This document shows, in pieces, positions 1 through 5,904 of a stretch of 33,322 nt of DNA. Below the pieces are notes generated by a model. That model saw only the letters and a program-made list of their open reading frames with translations, was not told where the DNA came from and searched no databases. Each line of letters begins with the position of its first letter. Position 1 is the first letter of the stretch. The position numbers and the translations under genes were made by a program. This DNA comes from a virus: the IMG/VR virus record IMGVR_UViG_3300025138_000175, positions 1-33,322 of that record; one strand, written 5' to 3'.

Positions 1-160
1 ACGCTTGTGTGCGTTCTCGACGCTGCACAAATCACCAGCCTCCTCGTCGGTCAAGCAAGGTCGGCACAACGGAGTAGCTTGATTCCATGTGTCTTCAGGG
101 TCGTGTCTGTAGGCATCGTCGTGGTGACAATAGGCGTGGAGCACTCTAAGCCTTTGACTG
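1..160. repeat. Left copy of 160-bp terminal direct repeat
   Basis: Bases 1-160 match 33163-33322 except at two positions: base 18 is C here and T at 33180, and base 133 is G here and A at 33295. The repeat lies inside a coding frame. Joining the ends restores an uninterrupted 127-residue gene, which supports a circular or circularly permuted molecule. The two mismatches suggest that reads from more than one strain went into the ends. Confidence 0.95.
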
Positions 161-240
161 TATCGCCTTTCTCCAAGTGCTTTGTCGCTTGCTGCTTTCA
201 ATGAGTTCGCTGGGTCGCTTGAACGTGCAGGGTAGTTCAT
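1..240 (-). CDS. Zinc-motif winged-helix protein, N-terminal part (runs off the window start)
   Basis: The frame opens at ATG 240-238 behind AAGGAGAC and stays open to base 1. Through the terminal repeat it continues into the frame ending at 33019, giving a 127-residue protein. The first 32 residues, starting MNYPARSSDP, exist only in this copy. The joined protein has two CxxC pairs (residues 59-62 and 103-106), which could bind one zinc, and a helix-turn-helix-like stretch at about 72-93, as in small phage regulators. This copy encodes Glu at residue 75 where the right-hand copy encodes Lys; the second mismatch is silent. It is the last gene of the small early gene run and feeds directly into the replication genes. 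The function is inferred from fold features only. Confidence 0.8.
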   Translation of the reverse strand, partial: MNYPARSSDPANSLKAASDKALGERRYSQRLRVLHAYCHHDDAYRHDPEDTWNQATPLCRPCLTDEEAGDLCSVENAHKR

Positions 241-254
241 AAGTTTGTCTCCTT
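241..254 (-). promoter_or_regulatory. Ribosome binding site that fixes the start of the junction gene
   Basis: On the minus strand this reads AAGGAGACAAACTT directly before ATG 240. It matches the leader found before most early genes here. It shows that the true start lies left of the circular join, and not at the GTG at 33306 that a linear reading would pick. Confidence 0.8.
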
Positions 255-261
255 AATGTCA

Positions 262-296
262 GGAGAGGGGCTGCCCACCAAGGCAAGCCCCTCCCC
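262..296 (-). terminator. Strong hairpin between the Gp157 gene and the junction gene
   Basis: The arms at 262-275 and 282-296 pair over 14 positions, with one bulged base at 285 and one wobble at 264/294 on the RNA strand. The loop is six bases. It follows the stop codon at 304 and precedes the ribosome site at 241-254. There is no U-tract, so it may be an attenuator, a processing site or an mRNA-stabilising structure instead of a simple intrinsic terminator. Confidence 0.55.
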
Positions 297-303
297 GACT
301 GGT

Positions 304-816
304 TCACTTTAATCGTAGATGATCGCCGCGAGGCACTTCAGTGACTCCCGGAATTGCTTCGCCTTGCTTCAACGCCTCACGAATTGAATCCATGTTCGGT
401 GTCAGTACAGTGTTGAAGAACGTGTTTGGCAAGTACTCCTCATCGACTTGCAAAGGTAGCTTCCCGCCGTTCTTCGCTACTGTTGCTTTGAACAAAGCAG
501 TTTCAACCTTCTTGCATCCAAGGTCTTTCATGCAGAAGAACAAGTAATCTTTCAACCTCGACGCTGCACGCTTGCTGACTTGCGCTGCTTGTCGAAGTCG
601 TTCAGCTTCTGCCTCACGAACGATCGCCTTGCCGTTTAGCTCCTGAATGATCTTGCCGATCTTCTCGACCTTGCCTTCGATGTCCTCGCGGATGTAGCCG
701 ATTTGTTCTTCAATCGCCTCAACCACATCGGCTTGTTCTTCCGAGCCATCTAGCTGCTCCATAACATCCATCAATGTCAGTTCAGCTTGTGTCATCTGAT
801 ACAGTGTCTCGCTCAT
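304..816 (-). CDS. Siphovirus Gp157-family protein
   Basis: This 170-residue protein has the layout of the Sipho_Gp157 family: an opening like SETLYQMTQAELTLMDVMEQ, a long alpha-helical and coiled-coil middle (about residues 25-95), then a short beta-rich end with VETALFKATV and a run to GDHLRLK. The family is common in phage recombination loci, and its first-described member was linked to phage resistance in Streptococcus thermophilus; its biochemistry is unsettled. The start codon directly follows the TGA of the upstream gene (stop at 817-819), so the two are probably translationally coupled. The neighbour is a candidate single-strand annealing protein, which fits a recombination and early-replication role. 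Confidence 0.85.
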   Translation of the reverse strand: MSETLYQMTQAELTLMDVMEQLDGSEEQADVVEAIEEQIGYIREDIEGKVEKIGKIIQELNGKAIVREAEAERLRQAAQVSKRAASRLKDYLFFCMKDLGCKKVETALFKATVAKNGGKLPLQVDEEYLPNTFFNTVLTPNMDSIREALKQGEAIPGVTEVPRGDHLRLK

Positions 817-1662
817 TCAAATACCTACTTTCTTGAGTTGCACGTTTACAGCGTTCCACTTGAGATCGCCTTTCTTAGTTTCCTTCAACTTGACAAGGCC
901 TTCAATGACTGCATCCTCGATACATGTTTCAGCCATCGTGGTGCTGAACGTGCTGAACTCCTTGATCTCGTTGTGATCAGTCTTGATGACGAACCAATTC
1001 CATTCACCCGAGCTCACAGGAATCACCTTGGTGACAGTTGCCTCGAACGACACCTCGCAACCAACGTTGCGCAAGGTCGGGCCATCAGCGTGATAGCTAC
1101 CTTTGAAGGGTTGCCCATCGTTGTCGGTGAACTCTTTGGTCTTGATGCCTAGCGGTTCAAGTTGCTTTGTGTTTGCAACCTCAGCAGGAATGATCTCCGC
1201 ACCTTTAATCGTTTCAACTTCGGTCTCATCAAGCATCCCCAGCCCAAGCAGCGAAAGCGTGACACGCCTCTTCGCCTTCGTGACTGCTTTGAGTTTGGCG
1301 TTTGCGAGTGCTTCATGATTGAGGTTGCCTACATAGACCGATCCGCAATCAGTGTCGCTTCTGCCATCTGGAGTCGAAGCATCAATCGTGACTGTGAAAA
1401 GCCCATCGTCGGAGTGCATCTGCATGTTTGACAGGCTTATGTTGTGTCGCTTGCGCAACTGTTCAGCACAACCCTTCGAGGCGTACAAAGTCAACTTGCC
1501 TTGCAGTCGGATGTACTGGAACGGAAGAGCAGAAGGGTCGAGGCCGACATGCTCGCACTTTGCTTTGTAGAACTGAACACGCTGTTCAGTCGTCAGTTTG
1601 CTCAAGTCGCCTTCAAGCATTAATCGCTCTAGACCTTGGGCATCGAGTTGGATCTCGTTCAT
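817..1662 (-). CDS. Candidate single-strand annealing / recombination protein
   Basis: This 281-residue protein starts at an ATG behind TAGGAGACACACA. Residues about 20-155 contain the pattern seen in phage annealing-type proteins: GLDPSALPFQYI, then LYASKGCAEQL, and a helix ending AKLKAVTKAKRRVTLSLLGL followed by GMLDETEVE. The basic TKAKRR helix recalls RecT/Bet and Rad52-like annealing proteins. The last 80 or so residues look like a separate small beta domain, perhaps an OB fold. Its position next to Gp157 is typical of phage recombination loci. Assignment to one named annealing family is not secure; it may be a conserved phage protein of unknown role. Confidence 0.55.
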   Translation of the reverse strand: MNEIQLDAQGLERLMLEGDLSKLTTEQRVQFYKAKCEHVGLDPSALPFQYIRLQGKLTLYASKGCAEQLRKRHNISLSNMQMHSDDGLFTVTIDASTPDGRSDTDCGSVYVGNLNHEALANAKLKAVTKAKRRVTLSLLGLGMLDETEVETIKGAEIIPAEVANTKQLEPLGIKTKEFTDNDGQPFKGSYHADGPTLRNVGCEVSFEATVTKVIPVSSGEWNWFVIKTDHNEIKEFSTFSTTMAETCIEDAVIEGLVKLKETKKGDLKWNAVNVQLKKVGI

Positions 1663-1689
1663 TGTGTGTCTCCTAGTTGGAAGTGAAAG

Positions 1690-1717
1690 GCCGGGTCAGG
1701 ACGAACCCTGACCCGGC
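1690..1717 (-). terminator. Perfect 11-bp hairpin after the DUF932 gene
   Basis: GCCGGGTCAGG at 1690-1700 pairs perfectly with CCTGACCCGGC at 1707-1717 around a six-base loop. It lies in the 88-base gap after the DUF932 stop (1751) and before the annealing-protein leader. On the RNA strand it is followed by CUUUCACUU, a weak U-rich stretch, so it is terminator-like but may only attenuate. Confidence 0.65.
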
Positions 1718-1750
1718 GCAATTGTAAAGCCATCAAAGCTGAGAGGCTAC

Positions 1751-2764
1751 CTAGCAGCCGATCAGACTCATGACCTTTGCCTTGTGCTTTGCTGCCATGC
1801 CGAACCAGTTGTTGAACTCCCTTGCTTCGCCGAGGCCGTTGTGCGATGACTTGGAATTCAGCTTGACCTTCATGTCGTGGTCAATCCAGTTCGTGACAGC
1901 GTTTGCAGTGGTCCACGCTGTTCGTGCAAGATTGTGAGTGTGAAGTTCACGGTGAAGAATGTCCTTCCACTCCTGAACACGATCAACTCTCTTCATGCTG
2001 TGACGATTAGACTTCTTCTCGTCGAGGGCGACTGCCTTTGATGGCTTGCCGTACATCAAGTCGTAAGCGTCAAGCATGATGTCATTGACTTGATGGTCTG
2101 AAATCTCAGCAGTGTTCATTTCGCGAACCTTGTCGTTCCATGTTTTCAGGTGTGCGAAGCCTTCACGGATCGCATGCGTTGCAAGTTGTACTCGATCAAG
2201 AAGTGACTGTGTGTGCTTGAACTTCATTCCAGTGTAGTCACCTCGCTCTCGTGCAAGCGTCATTGTGTTCTGACACACAACACGAATTCCAGAAGGCATG
2301 AATTCCAACGACGATGATTGATCGTGACTGTTGTACAGCATCATATACGGCACTGTTGCATCGGTCTCTCTCTTGTCGGCGAACAAGGTGTCGCCTCGAA
2401 TCAAGAACCACACTCGCTTGCCTCCTCGCAGTGATCCAGCAGTTTCGATTCTGACATCTGCCTTGTCTGCAACGTCATAGCAGAACATCGCAAGTTCATC
2501 GTTCTGGAGTGGCCTGTAGTTGTGACCGACAACGCTGAGAAGGTCGCCTGTGTCAGAACGTGTCAGTGCCTTGTGCGATTGGATTTCGAGGCCGTTGCCT
2601 GTTGCGATGTCGTGTTCTTCAACCTCCCAATCAAGTTTGGCAAGGCTGAGAGCTTGTCCCGGTGTCGGTGCTTCTTCGACAACAGTTCCAAGGCCGTGCC
2701 ATGCCTTTTCTCCTGTAAGAACAAGGTGGTCGGTCTTTTCAATTCTGTGGCATTCAATAGTCAT
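1751..2764 (-). CDS. DUF932 phage/plasmid-like protein (TIGR03299-type)
   Basis: This 337-residue protein has the hallmarks of DUF932 proteins: GEKAWHGLGTVVEEAP near the N-terminus, a middle part with VVGHNYRPLQNDE, then SLEFMPSGIRVVCQNTM and a C-terminal half with TWNDKVREMN and FNNWFG. The frame stays open upstream to 3070, but ATG 2764 is preceded by CAGGAGACACGCA, the standard early leader, and upstream sequence belongs to other genes. DUF932 genes are widespread on phages and plasmids; their function is unknown. The gene sits between a tiny membrane-peptide gene and a strong hairpin. Confidence 0.85.
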   Translation of the reverse strand: MTIECHRIEKTDHLVLTGEKAWHGLGTVVEEAPTPGQALSLAKLDWEVEEHDIATGNGLEIQSHKALTRSDTGDLLSVVGHNYRPLQNDELAMFCYDVADKADVRIETAGSLRGGKRVWFLIRGDTLFADKRETDATVPYMMLYNSHDQSSSLEFMPSGIRVVCQNTMTLARERGDYTGMKFKHTQSLLDRVQLATHAIREGFAHLKTWNDKVREMNTAEISDHQVNDIMLDAYDLMYGKPSKAVALDEKKSNRHSMKRVDRVQEWKDILHRELHTHNLARTAWTTANAVTNWIDHDMKVKLNSKSSHNGLGEAREFNNWFGMAAKHKAKVMSLIGC

Positions 2765-2784
2765 TGCGTGTCTCCTGCTGTTGT

Positions 2785-2880
2785 TCAGCGGTTGTTTGTT
2801 GAATCGGCGTAGATGAAAACCATCGTCATAACGAATGAGATGGCAATGAGAAGTGTGAGCATTGTGTAAGCGTAGATCAT
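2785..2880 (-). CDS. Tiny single-pass membrane peptide (31 aa)
   Basis: The reading frame encodes 31 residues beginning MIYAYTMLTLLIAISF and ending YADSTNNR. Residues about 5-24 form one hydrophobic helix, with a polar C-terminus. The leader AGGAGATTCGATTA precedes the ATG, and the start overlaps the previous stop as TAATG, so it is probably translated by coupling. It is too short for usual gene finders. The function is unknown; phages often use such peptides to act on host membrane proteins. Confidence 0.6.
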   Translation of the reverse strand: MIYAYTMLTLLIAISFVMTMVFIYADSTNNR

Positions 2881-3416
2881 TAATCGAATCTCCTACAGAC
2901 TGCGGGAAGTTGTGATTCTGCTTGTGTAAGCAGGACAGGTCTATACGGGGCGAACACGACAAGTTCATGTTCCAACGAATGGCCTTCAAAGACAACGTGT
3001 TCAACGTCGACCCAAGTCTTGACGACATGCCTGCATGCAGGGCGATTGAACGAACCTCCTGCTGCTTCATAGTGCGCCCACTTCAAAGCAAGGTCGAGAT
3101 TGGTCGTGACCGAGATCAACTTGCTGTGATTAGAGTTGTTCCACTTCGCCTCGCCGTTGGCCTTGATGTCGATTTCCGTTGGTTCGCAGGAGCGAAACAC
3201 AGGGATGACATCGCCAAAGGTGTCTCCGAGACGCTTGTGCAGGTCCCTTCGATAGGGTTTGTAATCATGCGCACGAGGCACAAGGTAGCGTGCAACGTAT
3301 CGACCTCGATCGTCGCATCCGCCTCCACAACTTCCAATGTGCTGGTCAATCATCATGATCGTCGGCATTGACATGATCTCGTGTGTTGCTGCTTGTGCAT
3401 GGTAATCGTAACTCAT
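2880..3416 (-). CDS. Candidate ADP-ribosyltransferase-fold protein
   Basis: This 178-residue protein starts at ATG 3416 behind TAGGAGACACACA, although the frame is open to 3497. I do not recognise it by overall sequence, but three motifs appear in the right order and spacing for an R-S-E mono-ADP-ribosyltransferase: Arg75 in a beta-strand (IPVFRS), S102-V-T-T before a helix (LISVTTNLDLALKWA), and a C-terminal E149-H-E151 after a strand (EGHSLEHELVVF). In that family Arg and Ser bind NAD and the ExE glutamate is catalytic. T4-like phages inject or express such enzymes to modify host RNA polymerase. An early-operon position fits a host-takeover role. This is motif reading only. Confidence 0.5.
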   Translation of the reverse strand: MSYDYHAQAATHEIMSMPTIMMIDQHIGSCGGGCDDRGRYVARYLVPRAHDYKPYRRDLHKRLGDTFGDVIPVFRSCEPTEIDIKANGEAKWNNSNHSKLISVTTNLDLALKWAHYEAAGGSFNRPACRHVVKTWVDVEHVVFEGHSLEHELVVFAPYRPVLLTQAESQLPAVCRRFD

Positions 3417-3426
3417 TGTGTGTCTC

Positions 3427-3765
3427 CTAGACTGCTGTGTTGCTGTTGTCGCCCGGTGTGTCAGGCAGTTGACTCTTGAACTGACTCCACTCAGCACGGA
3501 TCACGTCCATCCACTCATCAGTGGTCATGACGTGCCTGTTGCGGCAGATGCAGTTCGACAGGAACAAACTGACGAACGGTGGGTCTTGATGCGCAAGCCA
3601 GAGGATGAGCGAACCCGAGCAGAAGCTCAGGCCGCCTTCTTTCATGTACGTCCAAAGGCTTGTCGCACTTTGCACTTGATCCTCGTCGCCTGTTGTGCGT
3701 GCATACTCGACCAGCATGATTGTTGATTCGAGTACTTGTGCGTCTGCTCTGTTGTAGCAATTCAT
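3427..3765 (-). CDS. Small early protein of unknown function
   Basis: This protein has 112 residues, starting MNCYNRADAQ. The frame is open further upstream and an ATG at 3771 lies only two bases from the AGGAG, so ATG 3765 is chosen: it has eight-base spacing and overlaps the previous stop as ATGA. The middle contains a hydrophobic helix (about 53-75, with LILWLAHQDP) and two closely spaced cysteines in SNCICRNRH. The last third is acidic with tryptophans. No family is recognised. Its stop codon lies inside the ribosome site of the next gene, so the two are tightly packed. Confidence 0.65.
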   Translation of the reverse strand: MNCYNRADAQVLESTIMLVEYARTTGDEDQVQSATSLWTYMKEGGLSFCSGSLILWLAHQDPPFVSLFLSNCICRNRHVMTTDEWMDVIRAEWSQFKSQLPDTPGDNSNTAV

Positions 3766-4073
3766 GAACATGTCTCCTTGTTTGCTTTCTCGTTGAGCCA
3801 TTGGAGAGCACCGAAGCAATTTCTGCTTTCAATCATGGCCTTGAGCCTGCCTTGTTTGACTTCAATCTGGAGTGCTGTACTTGAGAGGTTGGGTGTGTGG
3901 AATTGGATACTCACTCCCCCTTCGTTCGAAGCATCCTCGTATCGATTAAGCATGTCTCTCAGATGATCACAGTCGTGCTGGATCTCAATCTTAAGTCTTG
4001 CAATCTCCTCATCGCCTTGATGGACATAGGCGTTGATTTGATCGGTCGTGGTTCTTGAGTCGTTCTTAGTCAT
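3762..4073 (-). CDS. Small coiled-coil early protein, unknown function
   Basis: This protein has 103 residues from ATG 4073 behind AAGGAGACACGCA. It is predicted to be mostly helical and charged (EEIARLKIEIQHDCDHLRDM and a second helix near the C-terminus), which suggests a small coiled coil. It ends in an ATGA overlap with the next gene. I recognise no family. It belongs to the run of small early genes that share the same leader. Confidence 0.7.
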   Translation of the reverse strand: MTKNDSRTTTDQINAYVHQGDEEIARLKIEIQHDCDHLRDMLNRYEDASNEGGVSIQFHTPNLSSTALQIEVKQGRLKAMIESRNCFGALQWLNEKANKETCS

Positions 4074-4095
4074 TGCGTGTCTCCTTGTTCGTGTG

Positions 4096-4362
4096 TCAGT
4101 CTTTGAGTGATTCGATCTTCGTTCGCGTTGCTCTTAACTTCCAAATCTCAGCCTGAAGGTCGCTGTGGTCACCCCAGTTCAAGTTGCCCAACCACTCGTC
4201 GGCAAGGCCATTGGCGGGATGTTCGTCCTTGATCTGTTCATACGTTTCGAGGACACGTTCTGCTCTCTTGATTCGAGCAGTCATGCCTTTGGTCAACTGC
4301 TTGAGTTCATCTTGTGTGAATGAAACTGAGCAGGAACGGTCTCTATAGCTTTCGGTTTTCAT
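4096..4362 (-). CDS. Small helical early protein, unknown function
   Basis: This protein has 88 residues from ATG 4362, behind CAAGGAGACACACA within a CA-rich leader. Two charged helices are likely (about 17-47, with TQDELKQLTKGMTARIKRAE, and about 65-88, with LQAEIWKLRATRTKIE), separated by a loop with WLGNLNWGDH. It may form a helical hairpin or coiled coil. No family is recognised. Confidence 0.7.
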   Translation of the reverse strand: MKTESYRDRSCSVSFTQDELKQLTKGMTARIKRAERVLETYEQIKDEHPANGLADEWLGNLNWGDHSDLQAEIWKLRATRTKIESLKD

Positions 4363-4385
4363 TGTGTGTCTCCTTGTTTGTGTGT

Positions 4386-4616
4386 TTATAGAACTTCAAT
4401 GCCGAGTTTGTCGGCTCGCTTCTGACATCGTTTGCAATCGAGATCCCAAGTGCCATCTGTGATCGCACCGTATGGAACTCTCTTACCGCACAGAGTCTTG
4501 TCCTCGTCGTTCGGGTCTTCGAGATGACCCTTGGATTCTCTAGTTGTGATCCTGTCGCTTGGGTGTCGAACGTCGACGATCCATTTGAATGGTCTTTGTG
4601 GATATGCAGTAGTCAT
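4386..4616 (-). CDS. Small zinc-ribbon-like early protein
   Basis: This 76-residue protein starts MTTAYPQRPF behind AAGGAGACACGCC; the frame is open to 4655 but only ATG 4616 has the leader. It carries TLCGKRV and, about 18 residues later, DLDCKRCQKR. Three cysteines, together with a histidine upstream (HLEDP), could bind one zinc. Short phage proteins with a CGK...CxxC pattern are common, and their role is unknown. Confidence 0.7.
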   Translation of the reverse strand: MTTAYPQRPFKWIVDVRHPSDRITTRESKGHLEDPNDEDKTLCGKRVPYGAITDGTWDLDCKRCQKRADKLGIEVL

Positions 4617-4669
4617 GGCGTGTCTCCTTGCGCGTTGTTGAGCCGCGCCCCTCATGTTGTTGTTGTTAA

Positions 4670-5071
4670 TCAGTCAGCAAGAAAGTGTGCAGGTGGTGTC
4701 ATGAGTTCGGGATAGTTGTCATCAACTGTCCACTCAGTGCCTGTCCATGTTGCTGCGTAGCACTCATGAAGGTCGTAGTCGTCTTTCGTCTCACCTGACC
4801 CGGGCCAGTTGTGGATCGGGAGGTAGACGTAGATGTCGAAGCACATGCCAACTTCGAGTTCGAGGCCTTGAAGGTCTTCAATACCGCCTATGTCGCTAAG
4901 GTCAATGTCCTTGCCCCACTTGCGAACATCCCAAGTGTCGACCTGAATATCGTTCTGTGTGCAGTCAGTTCGTCTGCCCACATCGATGCGACACTTCTGA
5001 CCCTTGCCCACGATTGGGCAAGCGTGTCGGATCTGTCTCAACATCGCCAAAGTCACTTTGCGTTTTCTCAT
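4670..5071 (-). CDS. Small early protein of unknown function
   Basis: This protein has 133 residues from ATG 5071 (MRKRKVTLAMLRQIRHACP) behind AAGGAGACAAACA; the open frame to 5137 is ignored for lack of a leader. The N-terminus is basic and helical. The rest is acidic and looks beta-rich, with LQGLELEVGMCFDIYVYLPI. No family is recognised. The basic head on an acidic body could suggest binding to nucleic acid or to a host protein. Confidence 0.7.
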   Translation of the reverse strand: MRKRKVTLAMLRQIRHACPIVGKGQKCRIDVGRRTDCTQNDIQVDTWDVRKWGKDIDLSDIGGIEDLQGLELEVGMCFDIYVYLPIHNWPGSGETKDDYDLHECYAATWTGTEWTVDDNYPELMTPPAHFLAD

Positions 5072-5093
5072 TGTTTGTCTCCTTGTGTTTGAG

Positions 5094-5396
5094 TTAGCAC
5101 GCTTCGAAGTCATCGACGCAACGCTTGTTCTTGACAAGCCAGTGGTCGAGCCACTTCATCGCACAGTACGGCGTCCATGTTGTTGGAATGTCCAGCACGT
5201 TCTCGCCTGCTTCGCAGCAATCTCGAATCACTGTGATGTAGACTCGATCAGTGTCAGTTGGATGAACTGCGATCTCGATTCGAATCATCGTGCTGTAGTC
5301 TTCAGGCAACTGTTCGATGAAGTAAGTGCCTGCGACCTCTTCGGTCGTCATTGAGTTTGCGAGCTTGAATGCTTCTTCGATGGTCATGTCGTTCAT
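5094..5396 (-). CDS. First small early protein, unknown function
   Basis: This protein has 100 residues from ATG 5396 (MNDMTIEEAFKLANSMTTEE) behind TTGGAGACACACA. The open frame further upstream reads through a CA dinucleotide tract and is not coding. The protein is acidic, with a helical start and a beta-rich middle (STMIRIEIAVHPTDTDRVYI), and ends with two tryptophans and cysteines. It is the first gene after the long non-coding region, so it is probably the first product of early transcription. No family is recognised. Confidence 0.7.
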   Translation of the reverse strand: MNDMTIEEAFKLANSMTTEEVAGTYFIEQLPEDYSTMIRIEIAVHPTDTDRVYITVIRDCCEAGENVLDIPTTWTPYCAMKWLDHWLVKNKRCVDDFEAC

Positions 5397-5411
5397 TGTG
5401 TGTCTCCAATG

Positions 5412-5450
5412 TTGTGTGTGTGTGTGTTTGTGTTTGTGTGTGTGTGTGTT
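5412..5450. repeat. CA/TG dinucleotide tract in an mRNA leader
   Basis: On the minus strand this is CA repeats broken by two CAAA steps, ending 15 bases before the ribosome site of the first early gene. It would form an unstructured CA-rich leader. Shorter CA-rich stretches precede other early genes (for example before 4362), so it may be an expanded form of a shared leader element. Confidence 0.75.
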
Positions 5451-5737
5451 TATTGTTCTGCTAGAGGCCAACTGCATGGCCCGGATCCGATATGGAGATC
5501 GAGTCCGTTTGTTCCAGCACTGACTTGTCAAAGACTGGCTCTAGGTCCCACCGTTAGCTCTCAAGGGCGCGGCGCGGGCGAGGGTCGTTGAACCCCCAGC
5601 ACTGAAGACATTGTCGCACAAACAAGCACAAAGGCAAACTCACACAAACACGATTCCCAGTATTCCGGCACAAATAACAGCCCTCACGGCCTGTGAGGCG
5701 TGCTTTGTGAAATTGCGCAAGTTTGTTTGCTGTGCAG

Positions 5738-5749
5738 GCCTGTACAGGC
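5738..5749. promoter_or_regulatory. 12-bp perfect palindrome, possible operator
   Basis: GCCTGTACAGGC is a perfect inverted repeat in the non-coding region between virion and early genes. A dimeric regulator could bind it. No second copy was noticed nearby, so the call rests on symmetry and position only. Confidence 0.35.
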
Positions 5750-5803
5750 TTCGGATTGCACGGTTGACACATGGCGCGGATTGAACGCGTGAGAGCCTTA
5801 GGC

Positions 5804-5818
5804 AGGCTCCACGAGCCT
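5804..5818. other. Short stable hairpin in non-coding region
   Basis: AGGCTC and GAGCCT pair perfectly around a three-base loop. The same AGGCTC arm can instead pair with GAGCC at 5793-5797, giving a mutually exclusive fold (5793-5809). Such a switch could be regulatory or may be chance. Confidence 0.4.
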
Positions 5819-5837
5819 TGTTAGGCCACCAGCAAGA

Positions 5838-5872
5838 GAGCGGCGCACAGGGAGACATTCCGTACGCCGCTC
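5838..5872 (-). terminator. Stem-loop after the last virion gene
   Basis: GAGCGGCGCAC (5838-5848) pairs with GTACGCCGCTC (5862-5872): eleven pairs with one wobble on the RNA strand and a 13-base loop. It lies 33 bases after the stop of the distal virion gene. No U-tract follows, so termination is plausible from position but not certain. Confidence 0.5.
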
Positions 5873-5904
5873 ATCTTGAAAGGGAGCCCGCGAGCAGCGC
5901 GGTC

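Larger units (their letters stand above)
5397..5904. other. 508-bp non-coding region: candidate early promoter / origin region
   Basis: This is the only gap over 300 bases. It separates the last virion gene from the first early gene. It contains a CA-rich leader (5412-5450), a lone TTGACA-like hexamer on the minus strand (5531-5526) without a convincing -10 box, a 12-bp palindrome (5738-5749), and stem-loops at 5775-5789, 5793-5809, 5804-5818 and 5838-5872. Two 72-codon frames cross it (5554-5772 with three CxxC pairs, and 5640-5858), but neither has a ribosome site. It is the best candidate for the early promoter or replication origin. Confidence 0.5.

Noticed and set aside
5526-5531. TTGACA-like -35 box on the minus strand before the early genes
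   Set aside because: No -10-like hexamer lies at 16-18 bases; a six-base match alone is expected by chance.
5554-5772. 72-codon frame with three CxxC pairs in the non-coding region
   Set aside because: There is no ribosome site near the ATG, and the frame crosses hairpins and a palindrome. Every other gene here has a leader or a coupled start.
5774-5818. tRNA-like arms on the minus strand: a GAGCC/GGCTC stem with a seven-base loop followed by a CGCG stem with a TTCAATC loop
   Set aside because: There is no acceptor stem pairing and no proper D-arm, the base at position 33 is G instead of T, and the variable region is too short. Probably chance or a very decayed relic.
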